From Callaeas wilsoni (Eukaryota; Chordata; Aves; Passeriformes; Callaeidae), in NCBI GenBank assembly GCA_013398955.1, contig VWPU01002083.1, positions 620,001 to 684,000 of the forward strand: a DNA stretch of 64,000 nt. The letters are read 5' to 3'. The notes below the pieces were generated by a model. The model searched no databases, was not told the DNA's origin, and saw nothing but the letters and a program-made list of their open reading frames with translations. Shown in pieces: positions 47,150 to 57,867 of this stretch. Positions within the stretch are counted from its first letter, which is position 1; each line of letters begins with the position of its first letter. The translations under genes and the position numbers were made by a program.

Positions 47150-47450
47150 CTTTCCTTTTTTTCCCCCTCCTTCCATTTCTCACTCTTTCTTTCCCCTCCC
47201 TTTGCTTCTTTGTCTTTTATTTTTGGTCCTCTCTCTCATTTTAGTTGATAAACAGAAAAGGCAACAGCGCTGGAACAGTCAGTGCATTGTCAGGGGGGCT
47301 GCCTTAATCCCTGAAATCCCTCAGGAATAGAAGGGCTGTGTTAAGTGGGCTTCAAAGGCAGAAGGTGGAATGAGGTGTGATAGGAAACCAGCTCTTACTA
47401 ACTGGTTCACTTCAGGCTAGCTTTAAATAAATTGCAGCTCTGAGCTGCTT
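47150..47450 (+). other. Possible small terminal exon
   Basis: A long, almost pure pyrimidine tract (47150-47243) ends in TCTCTCTCATTTTAG, a strong acceptor-like sequence. From 47245 one frame (after two bases) stays open for 27 codons, beginning DKQKRQQRWNSQC, and stops at TAG 47328-47330. An AATAAA lies at 47426-47431, followed by a GT-rich stretch near 47470-47485. Acceptor, short open tail, stop and poly(A) signal in the right order would fit the last exon of a plus-strand transcript. Each signal is common alone, and no protein family was recognised. Confidence 0.22.
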
Positions 47451-48248
47451 GGACATTGACAAGAGGGCTGTGATATTTGTGGCTGCACTACAGAGAATTT
47501 CAGCCTTTTAAAGCAGGAACGGGAATAACCTGAAAGGACTTAAAGCTGTGAAATTGTAAAGCAAAAGAGCAAAACAAGCCTCTCAGTGTGGAGGCTCCCT
47601 GGGCTTGTTCCTGGATTGCTTCTCTCACAGACAAACTTTACCTGTCTCTTAAGAAAACACATCCCACATTTCTTGTTATTTCCGCTTGGTTTGGGGAGTG
47701 GCTGAGCTCTTTGGCAGCAGCTTTGAGAAGTGCCACAGATGTATTTTCCGGAAGAACTTGGGATAATGGGAACTGAGTTTTGGAAAAACTGTATTTAGCA
47801 CCAATTTGGGAGTTACCAGAATACGACTCTGTGAAAAAAACCCCAACTGACCCCCACACTGGGTGCTGTGAAGTGAAACTCTCAGTGCTGGAGTGCAAAT
47901 TGAGCACTGCCAAAGCAGGATGTGGAACCTTTAGGGATCCCTGGGGTCTCCTCATCAGCTGCCATTACCACCATGGATGTTTGTGGGTGTAAAACTGCAC
48001 CCAGTTTATCTGAGCCTCTAAGACCAGGCTGTGGCCTGATTTTCTTGTCCATTCAAACTAAGTCAAATCTGAAGCACAGCTTATTCCCAGCAGACTCCTA
48101 ACAGCAGGGATCAGGCTCCTGCTCTCCAGGTTTTTAGTCACGGTTTGAGATTATATTCTCTCTTATATGCTCCCAGCTGCTTTTCCATCCTTAATCACCA
48201 CCAATCGAGATGCAGATTGTTAGAGATGTTGGCACAATTGCTGGCCCA

Positions 48249-48298
48249 CTGATATAAATCAACAGAGAGAGCAATGGGATGGTGTGGATTTATATCAG
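48249..48298. repeat. 12-bp perfect inverted repeat
   Basis: CTGATATAAATC at 48249-48260 and its exact reverse complement GATTTATATCAG at 48287-48298 are separated by 26 bases. The arms could pair as a hairpin in RNA or act as paired binding half-sites. Pairing does not extend beyond the arms. Confidence 0.9.
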
Positions 48299-49784
48299 AT
48301 GAGGCTATTTTATAAAGGTGACTGTTCAGAGTCAACGTTCATCAACAGCTTCTACAAGTGCAGAGGCCTAGAATGGAGAAAATAATTTTATTTAGTTAAA
48401 TAACATTTATGTTTGAAACTCTGGCAGTTGGAATATCTTCATTTTTAATAAATTTGACTTAGAAATATGTTGATGGAGTTGAAGAGCTGTCCTCCATGTA
48501 GATAAAAATGGCTTGCTTGCAATTAATTTGGATGACAAGTGTCCCATATTGCATTTTCCTGGCTCTGCTGGGATAAATAGGGATGATGGGGTATCTTTGA
48601 GAGCAGCTACACCCACACCTGCTCCAATAAGATCATCAGAAACAGGTCTGTCCACACCTTTCATGCAAATTATATCTGACCCTCAGACTCCAGCAGCACT
48701 TGTTTAGGATGAAGTAATAAAATCCCCACAGGAGGAGTAGGAATAATAACTTTAAATGATGGTGGAAACAATAAGTTGCTACCACAGTTTGGAAGGGTGA
48801 AATAAGGTTTTAGCTGTAAGACAGCTGTTCATTGCTCTGATAGGATAAAGAGGCCTTAAGGTAAATACAGTTGTAACTTCAGTTGTAACTTCTGCCTGCT
48901 CAAGGGGCTGATTTGCATTCAAAATGGTGCAAATAAGCTGGTTTGGGTGATTGACAAGCCAGCTTCTACCCAGTGAAGAGCACTGTGTAATTTGTGTAAA
49001 ATCATCTCTCCAACCACAGCCGTCCTCCAGTTTGGCAGTGTCCCTTCAGGGGCCACTCTGAGCCAGCACTGGTCAGAATAAACCCCAGCAAACACAGAGC
49101 CTGGGCACGAGGGGAAGGGCAAGGACGGGAGCAGTGAGCTAAGTAAACACCACGGGAAGGAATGCAAACCTCACAGCGGGCATTCCCACTGGATTTTCAC
49201 AAGATGTGGTGCTGTGTCCAGCACATCCGCTGCACTTCCCAGCACGGCTCGCCTCCCTCACATACAGGGCATTGTTAGCAGGGCTGACTCAAAGGGAGGT
49301 GAAGCCACACCAGGGGTCAACCAGAGACCAGCAGGAATTAGTGAAAACAGGGGGAACTGGCAGACCCAGCCCTGGCAGGAAAGCCAAGCTCACCTTTGGC
49401 AGGGTCAGGCTCCGAGGAAAGCTTGTGACCCCTGGCTAGGTCCCTTTTCTGCTGTAAGTCTGGTCTTCTTCCACAGCTCTTCACACATCCCTGTTTTCCC
49501 ACGAGGCTGTGCTGTGGGAAGGGTGCTGGGAGGAGTGAGTGCAGCCTGTTCAGCAGCACCCATTCCTACCATTCCTACCATTCCCAAGAAGATGGGGCAG
49601 GAGTCTCCCAGATGGCAGAGCTGGCTGAAAGGACAAAGCCAAGATCAGTCATGTGCCAGGTACAGTTCCTCACAGGCTCCAAGACTGGAGGACACCCTCC
49701 AAAATACCCTAATTAAAAAGCAACTTCAAATGGCAAGGAAAAGTTTTGGCTTTTATGGGATTTTTCTGAGAGAGAAAAGGGGAA

Positions 49785-49902
49785 TATCTATCTATCTATC
49801 TATCTATCTGTGTATCTACCTATCTAGCTATCATCTATCTATCTGTCTGTCTGTCTATCTATCTATCTATCCATCCATCCATGCATCCATCTATCTACCT
49901 CC
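49785..49902. repeat. (TCTA)n compound microsatellite
   Basis: About 118 bases of TCTA units with interspersed TCTG and TCCA units (CCATCCATCCATGCATCCATC near 49870-49891). The tract is stop-free in the plus frame that begins at 49214 and lengthens it to 234 codons, ending in a tyrosine/leucine/serine/isoleucine repeat that is an artefact. It is likely highly polymorphic. Confidence 0.97.
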
Positions 49903-49904
49903 TT

Positions 49905-52900
49905 GGATATGTATGTAGATACACAGCTATATAGATGTGTGTACAGATATATTTTGTGAACACATCAAAGATTCCACTACCTAGCTGTTGCTGAACCTGC
50001 AGCTCCAAGGAGAAGTGTAGGCTGTGGGAGTGGTGCCCAGCTCAGACCTGCTGGGATGAGCAAACCAAAGCAGAAGAAAGTCAGAGCTGCAGGGAAATGC
50101 TGCCAGAGGAGGGGGCAGATAGGGATGGGCCACGATCCTGCCAGTTCTAGTCTATGGCCTGCTCTGTCCCTGGGGAAAGGCAGATGGATGTCATCCCATT
50201 CAGGTCAAATTGCAAGGTACAACCAATCCCAAGGACAGCCCACATCTCAGGGCTGTACCTGCCCATTGCCTGCCTTTCAAACAGTGAGTCAGCCCTGCTG
50301 CTGTAGGAGTGTGAATGTTAATGACAAAGAGGAGCAAAGTCACCGAGCTGTTGGAGCCCACCGTGTTAGGGGTGGGGATGTATCCGTCCTGCCTGGGTGC
50401 TGCCAGCTGGCAGAGCTCCATCCCCCGGGGATGGCCTTGCAATTATGCAATAGTGTGGCCTTGTAAATATGCCTGCTGGCCCTGCTGAAAGCTGCTAAGA
50501 CAGTCACTGACCAAGATGAGAACAGCAAAACTGTGTCTCTCATGTAGAGCCCTTGGTGATAATTCCCACTGATTTTGTGCTAACTGTTCTAAGTTTTCAA
50601 TATCTTATAAAAAAAGGAAACAAGAAAAGGCTCCCAGGATAAATGGATGGATAGAAATCCAATATGCCAAGTGCCCCACTGACATTTAAAATACTACATA
50701 ATCTAACCCAAATACTCATGCTTAGGGTGACGAATGTGCATATGATGACAGCTGCAATGAAAGGGGACAGTGACCAACACTGTCCCCATGACACTGGAGG
50801 CCTGAATTGTATCAAGAGCAATTCCAGTTGAGGCCAGTTTCAGGTGCATAAAAGAGTTTTCTCTTTTCAGCCTTTTCCAAAACTCCCTGTCTCCTGAAAT
50901 CAAGTCATTGAAAGATACACTTCAGAAAGCCACAGAGGCATTCATTCCCTTGAGAATGCACTGGAAATTCAGCTTTGGACACAGGCTGACCCAGTTCACT
51001 CCAGTCACTGCCTGAGGGGAGCAGAGTGCTGGGCTCCCATTGCCTTGACCAAGTAGAGCACAGGAGGAGCTTCTACCTTTTGGTCCTTTCAGCTTACCCT
51101 GGTAGTGCGGGATGGATGTGGGTTAATGATCAAGCCTCTGCCTGCAGACGAGTGCTTGGTGCTGGATCTTGGGCAAACTGTTGATGTCTCCACAGCTCAA
51201 ATTGAGAAAGCCTCTCCATTAATTGGGAGCATTAGTAGTTTCCAAACGAAGAACTTCTTGGAGGTTAATGACACCGCATGCTGTGGTCAGGGAAGGTCCT
51301 TCTATCATTTGCCTGTGGAGCAATTACTGTATTTAATTTTCCAAGCTTTTGATCTTTTTAATCTTGTACTGAGAGGTTGATCCTTCTGCTATTGAAGTCA
51401 GCGGCAGTTTTGTGATGGACTTGAATGAAGCCTGAGTCAGGACCAGAATTAACTTTAGGTCAAGGGTCAGATAATGTTATGAGCGATACAGAACATGAAT
51501 GGGAAAGAGAAAGACTGGTGAGTTGGCTGGACACGTCCTAAACAGGTTTGCTTCATGCTTTTGAAATTGCAAAGGTTTTACTTTGTGTAAACCAGAAGTA
51601 ATTTCCCATTTGGATGTACAGAACTTATAAGTCCTTAAAAACATAGAGCTCTCCCTCCATTCATAATAAATCCATTTTTACTAAAATTAAAGTGATGGAG
51701 AAAGCAATCACCCTGTGTCCATTTTCAGTTGTTTAGTTCCTAGACTAATCAGAGGCAACTTGAGAGTTTAAGGTTTATGACATAACAAAAATTAAACATA
51801 TCCTTTTCTCAGACAATTGTTCTGGAGAGGGTAATTACACAAATACAGTCCAAGCTTATTATCTTTCTGGTTTTTTTTCTTGTGCTATCTTCCCTCCTCC
51901 TCTTCCTTTTTACAGTACTACGTTTCCTACATGTGTTCAGTGAAGCTGAAAATGATATTTTGATAATGGGCACACAATGAAAATGTAAGAGGACTAGCTG
52001 ACAATGTGAGACTTTGTTAAGGAAAAGAGGATACAATGAATAGCTATAATTGGAGTCATTAATGAAGGGACTGGGTTTTTTTTTCCTGAGGAAGGCTGCA
52101 TCTTAATGCTTCTCAGGTTTCCTTCTCTATTTATACAACACTGTGGAGGTCAAACCTAAAGTTAGGTCTTTCCTGGTGATGTGTAATGAAACTTAAGTCA
52201 CTGAAGAATTTGTTGAGCACATTTTAGCCTACATGTGTTCTGTCTGAAAGAGATTCTGCCTCGCTTTTTGTGGGTATTCTCCTCCATTCTACAACTTGCA
52301 AATGAAAAATTAAATAAAAGTATAAAAAATGTTTGCATATCCCTAGCAGATATCACTTATATTACAGTAATATCTAGGAGTCTTGGTCTGGGACAGTGCT
52401 GGACAAAGAACTGTATGAACACATAAATGCAGATAATTCCCATCAGCAGAAGTTTACAATCTATTTCTTTTAAACTTTAAAGTGGCACTAAGGCTGTTTA
52501 TCTTCATGACTTCAAGAGAGCTATTCTCATGAAAACTTGCCTGAAAAATTAGAGACACTTTTCAGTTGAGCAAAAACCCAGTGGCTTTCATTCCAGCAGT
52601 TTGTCGGAGCTGGCTGCTCCCAGCAATGACGCATCTATTGCGTTACCCTGGGTTATCACAGGTTTTGCCAAGGCCAACAGGAGCAGCAAACCCAGCTTTT
52701 CACTGCTCCCTGTTCCCATCTCAGCCCCTCCTAGACAGGGACATCCTGGCACCAGCTTGTCTTGGGGACCATTGCTATTGGGGTGCCAAAATCCAGCTCC
52801 AGGCATGTTTGTGAGAAACCCTGAAGCTGCTGGGAAGGTTGGTGCCTGGATTTGCTGTGCTCTCCCCTCCCATGCTCAGTAGCTGTGTTAAGCTCTTGCC

Positions 52901-53500
52901 CAAGCCCCTCTAAAGTGGATACACAGAGTGTCTCTGTGGCTGTGAGGAGGGACAGCCTAATGAAGCAAGTAACCATTAATGTCCCTGCTGATTGTGAGCC
53001 TGAGGAGCAGGTGCAGGGCAAGGAAAGGAAGAGAGGGAAAGTTTTCTCCTTAAGCAGCAGCAAAGTAGTAACATTTTGCCTTATTGCTGAATTGCTTTTC
53101 ACTAGAATAGCCTGCAAAGGAAACCCACGCTTCAATACCTCCATTTCCTTAATGACAGAGAAATCCTGAGATGAGTTATTCAGTGTCCACATCCTTCCTG
53201 TTGTATGCATCCTGTCCACAGCAAAGGAGGCTTCTTAATGAAAGAAGTATTTTATTTTAGTTTTTTCTTGTCCCCTCTTTCCCTCTGCACTGCATGTTGT
53301 AATTCACCTCTTCTGTCTGCCCAGAGAGGAAGAAGAGGAGGCACACCTGGTTCCACAGTCCATTAAGCTCAGAAATGCTGCTCCTGAGGGCCAGCACCCT
53401 GAGCCTTAAAAATTTAGCATCTGGATTGCCAGTGTGGGACATTTGAGACAAATCTGATATGCTCTTCAGGCCAGGGGCACTAAGGCTGAGATTATTTCTG
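49905..53500. other. Gene-free unique sequence
   Basis: No recognised gene. Frames are short apart from a 162-codon minus frame at 52731-53219 and a 136-codon plus frame at 50056-50466, both without domains and both opposed by frames on the other strand. AT-rich sequence lies at 51560-52560. A palindromic-repeat copy is at 51379-51446. Confidence 0.65.
51379..51446. repeat. Palindromic amniote repeat, copy 3
   Basis: GCTATTGAAGTCAGCGGCAG, TTTTGTGATGGACTTGAATGA and GCCTGAGTCAGGACC match the repeat unit in which CATTGAAGTCAATGGGAG is followed by TTTTGCCATTGACTTCAATGG and a GGATCAGG tail. Both arms are visible. It is related to the copies at 20898, 39024 and 61241. Confidence 0.7.
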
Positions 53501-56500
53501 TACTGCCACTGCTATTGAAGAGAATGAACCAAATTCCAGGCTCAGGTTCCCCTGGGTAAGAAAATACTCAAACCTATTCTCTCCAGAGGAGAAGGTTTGC
53601 TGCTGTACCAAAGTGCTGTGCTGCTGTTCCCTTTAATCACTTTTTTCCCCAGTTTCTTTTTCCATTTTTATTTAATATCACCTGTATTGTGATAGAAACT
53701 CTCCATGTTGACACAATAGCAGTAAGGCCAGAGTACCCACTACAGAGAAGGAAAAACAATTTATATTTATATTTTTATTATAAATATGCCGGGTATGAGA
53801 TGGTTTCCACACTCAGACATAAGGTCATGGTTGTCTAAAGAGCCCAGCAGTCAAGGCCTTTTAATAAATGCACCCATTACATCTAATTAAATATCTTCAG
53901 AAGGTGAGAACAGTTACAAGAACCGATTAGCACAGGAACAGGGAAGAGATGTTGAAAAACCCCAACTTGCTGATCTTCAATAAGAAGGCGTTTCTTATTT
54001 TTAATGTAATGCTATATTACCACATATGGTTCCACATGCAGTGTTGGGAAGTTATCTCTGAACACAGCTCTTTTACAAGCTTGTAATAACACCAGATGTC
54101 TGTGTGGTGAGAGGGAGGAAGGGACTGCAATCAAACTGGGAATTGGACCCTGTGGACTACTTGAGCCCCAACGCTCTAAAAAGTCTCTTCCTTTCATACA
54201 GCACCACCTGTATTATTAACTGGCATCTAGAAATGCAAGATCCTCCTGGTTTTTAGATATCATAATTCCCTAGCCATCTGTTTGGTTGAGGCTAACTTCA
54301 TGATCCTGCTGCTTCTGCCACCCCAAGTGTTGAGCTATTACACAAATAATGTAACAAAACCACTCTGCTTTCTGTTGCTGTTGGTCTTTTTCTCTAAAAC
54401 AGCCAAATACAAGTATTTTGTCGTTCCAGCTCAGCAAAAGACACCAGATGGGCTTGAGAGATGAAGTGCATGATTTATTCTCATGATCTCACCAAAGTGA
54501 GGGCAGAAACTATGTCCACCTAAAGGGACATTGTCACACAAGTCAGTGGTGGGATAGAGAACATTCCTCTGCTTCAGTGTAGTAGAATTTCATCCATACA
54601 TCATCATAATAATGCATCTTATGTATATGTATGGTATAATTATGTATTCATGGCATAATTTGACTCCAAAGTGAAGTTATATGTTAAACAACCCTGACTT
54701 CCTACCTGCTATTTTCTATAGAAAATTGAGTTATCTTGCAGATTTACCAGCTTTCAATGTGGGGTTTTTAAAGACATCTTTGACAGTTATTCCTTTTACT
54801 TTGCATGGTTGGTGAAGGGAACTGGGGACAAAACTCTTTTTAGATGTATTCTAAAATCTCATTCTCGGTATTCAACGACAGACTTAAACATTTATTAGTT
54901 CACTCACTGCTATGGCTTTTATATGACAGAAACAAAACTCTGGACAAACTCTAGCAGAGTGTTCTGGCCAGCTAAAAGCAATGATACTTAAGTATTTTTA
55001 ACGGCATCCTAGAAGATCACAGAATCAGAATCAGCATCAGTCGAGGTCAGTAGGGATCCCTACGATGACACTGAAGCAGCTGAGATGGGACCCTGGTGAT
55101 GGGAAATGAGCGTGAATCAGAGCATCTACCCCTTGAATCATCCTGGTGAGAACCAGTCTCCCTCCATCCACCGTGCTGGGAAACCACAACGCTCGTAACT
55201 GAGACCTTGGTGAGATGTACAGAGCAAAACTTAAGTCTCCCAGCACCTACTCCCTCCCCCAGTGGCACCTGGCTAGTGGCAAGTGTTTGACGGGAAGAAG
55301 TGTCTTCCAGGATGGGAGTGGTGCAGAGCAGCTCGGCTGTCAGAGCTATTCTCTATCCAGAAAGATGCTCATACCGATCAGTAAATTGATTTTAGTACCA
55401 AAAAGACTGTGAGAGAGGTTGAATTTTCTTTATGCTTTCCTTTGCTCTCTACTAAAGGTTGAATTCCCGACAACCTGATGCCCATAAGAGGGGAAAATCT
55501 GAGTGGACACAGCTGTGACCGGAATGGTGGGACAGGGTGTGGCTGCACCACAGCAAAGGGACTCCGCTCACCTCTCCTGGAAAACTCAACCCATGTAAGG
55601 AGGAATGTTTTCTGTGCACCTCACACTCTTCTGCCTCATTCTTTGGAGGAGGATGTGGCCTGGAAACCTGTGGTACACCCTGTGTGTGAAAGGGTGTGCA
55701 CCAGGGCCTCCGTGTGAGTCACAGGATAAAATGCTGTCAGCAGCAAGGCTCAACAGATGCTGCACTGTTCAGCTGTGGTCCATCGGGAGGTGAAAGGTGG
55801 AAAAGTACCAGAAACCCTCTTGTGTGCTCACTCCCCTCGAGATGGTTTGTATTTGCCTTCCAGTGGGCTGCCACAGCCCGCCAGGCCATCTATTTATCAC
55901 ACACTGCCAGCATCTACGGTCACCCCCTAACCCGTTAGCGGCTTGGGTTTGCTTCCTCAGAAAGGTTTTGAGGCCCGTAAAATGAAGAATCACTGGAAAC
56001 TGGCAAACTGGAAACTGATTTGTCAAAGTTTTTCAAGTCTGGAGACCCATCCTTTCCAATTCAGACAAATATTTTTGTTGCTGCTTGGGAAACCAGTGCT
56101 CATGATGTCAGGGACGCTTTGGGTGAAGGACAAAGCACAGCATCGGAGCTGCTCGGGGATGTGGATGGAAATTGGCTGGTGCAAGCCATGTGTGAAGTAC
56201 AAGCACACAGCTCTCCTGTGGGGACGGGCAGGGCTGGGCTAGAACTGAAATGTATGGCACCACTAATGGATACCTGCTGCCTCCTTCACTTCTTCATGAG
56301 GAGCTGCCCGCTCCTAGGACCAGACTGTCCTTTCCTCCTCCCTGAACTGAGACTGCAAGGAGAATAAATGAATGCATAACAGTAAAAGCACATGGGGGCA
56401 GAACAGAGAAGTCCTCAACCTTCTCATAGATCCATCACGTGCCTTTTGGAGCCAGTGGATATTTGGCCCACTGGAGATTTTAATTTTTGGTCTTGTGTTC

Positions 56501-57831
56501 TGCCTTGCTGTTTAGGTCCAAGAAGCAGACGCCTGTGGGAGCCACTACTTTTGGGGAGAAAAAATAAAGAAGGATGATGAGGACACCTCTGCACTTTTTC
56601 AGACTGTGGACTTTTTATCCCCCTGCACAGTTTGTAAACAGGCTATAAAATACAGAACAGCAGTCCTCAGAAGTAATAAATAGAATATGGATTCAATCCA
56701 GCATTTTAAGGAAAGTAGTCCTACTTACTGCAATGGAGAACAACAATGCCAAGATGAGATACAAATGGCTGTAATAATTTCTGTATTTTTAAAGTTTTAG
56801 CAGAGAATAATCATAAATCAGGCCTTGAAAATCTTGGTGTTTTTACCCACAGAAAACTATTCTGCAGCAGCAAGTAGGGCTGAAGGCAGATCACACAGCC
56901 AGGCTTTCGTTTATAAAGTGACTGTCAAGTTGGAGTCTACATCCTCTCACACAAACCATCTGCAATCACATCTTGGCCAGTCTGTCTCTGTGCTCTGTGC
57001 TGAAGGAAGCCACTGCACAGAAATTCTGTGGCTTATCCCTGTTGTGTGGAGAGGCTCCACCTGCCATTTTATCTGGTTCACTGTGATCCCTTCTGCTCAT
57101 GCCCCGGTTGGGACGAAGGCTCATCCTCAGCCCTGTATTCCTTAGAGCTGATGCTCAGGATGACACCTGAGCGAGCTCTAGACAGAGCTTTGATTCTCCG
57201 TCACTCTGCTGTTGGTTTAGTCATTTCCACCAGTGCAGAATGGATTTGAATCCCCACTCAGGCAGAGCAGTGAATGGTTACACAAGGTGCACTGGCAATG
57301 GGCAATGAGACACTGGGAGTTTTGATTTAGCAGACCATGAGTGAATTTTCATTGTTTCTTTTAGAAATGTTCACAAAGTTTGGTGCCAAGAGCAAAGATA
57401 AACAAATTTATCATCCAACGATGGAAGGGGAAAAAAATCACCACTGTGGTTCTAGAAGTTTTGTAATGCTAAACATAAAGGGATAAAGGAAACAATATTC
57501 ATTTTATTCCTTGCTATGGTAGTGGACATATATTAGCTACTGGAAGCCTCACAGCACTACTTAAGGGATTACAAACTCTGTACATGCAGCTCAGCAGTCA
57601 CTGAACTATTGCCACCTCTAGGCTGCAGCCAGGCAGTCATTAACATGGCCCTGAATACTGACTGGGGTTTTCTGGTAATTACTTTAAATTGAAAAATGAC
57701 AGTTGATGGAAGTCACATCTAAATGTTTTACTTTGGAGGAGGAAGTGAATTAAAAAGGAACGTTTTGCTCTCAATTTTACTGTGATTAATATTTAGTAAC
57801 TAAACATTCTGAAAAATAAAAATATTTTAAA

Positions 57832-57832
<1 letters not shown>
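53501..57832. other. Gene-free unique sequence
   Basis: No recognised gene. The part from 54050 to 54190 contains GGGAATTGGACCC and CCAACGCTCTAA, loosely like the antisense of a tRNA-derived SINE head, but too diverged to call. The part from 55015 to 55035 has CACAGAATCAGAATCA, which resembles a CR1 end only by chance-level similarity. AT-rich sequence lies at 54590-54700 and 57690-57830. Mirrored frames at 55770-56370 have no domains. Confidence 0.6.

Positions 57833-57866
<34 letters not shown>
57833..57866. repeat. (CT)n(AT)n microsatellite
   Basis: About ten CT units run directly into about seven AT units. It is a compound dinucleotide repeat. A GTAAGT word lies just downstream (57871-57876), but there is no exon evidence. 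Confidence 0.96.
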
Positions 57867-57867
57867 C

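Larger units (their letters stand above)
44925..49783. other. Gene-free unique sequence
   Basis: No recognised gene or interspersed repeat. Small tandem duplications occur at 46681-46700 (10 bp twice), 48868-48891 (12 bp twice) and 49561-49584 (CATTCCTAC, nearly three copies). Octamer motifs lie at 48663-48670 and 48911-48918. The pyrimidine tract and possible terminal exon near 47150-47450 and the inverted repeat at 48249-48298 are listed separately. Confidence 0.6.

Noticed and set aside
49214..49918. Longest open frame (234 codons, plus)
   Set aside because: Its last third is translation of a TCTA microsatellite, which has no stops in this frame. The first part has no domain and is opposed by minus-strand frames.
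54090..54180. Possible antisense tRNA-derived SINE head
   Set aside because: Only loose similarity around GGGAATTGGACCC. No cloverleaf or SINE body was found.
55015..55035. Possible CR1 end (CACAGAATCAGAATCA)
   Set aside because: The similarity is too short and no further CR1 blocks follow.
57205..57260. tRNA T-loop-like GGATTTGAATCCCC
   Set aside because: No matching acceptor stem, D-loop or anticodon stem upstream.
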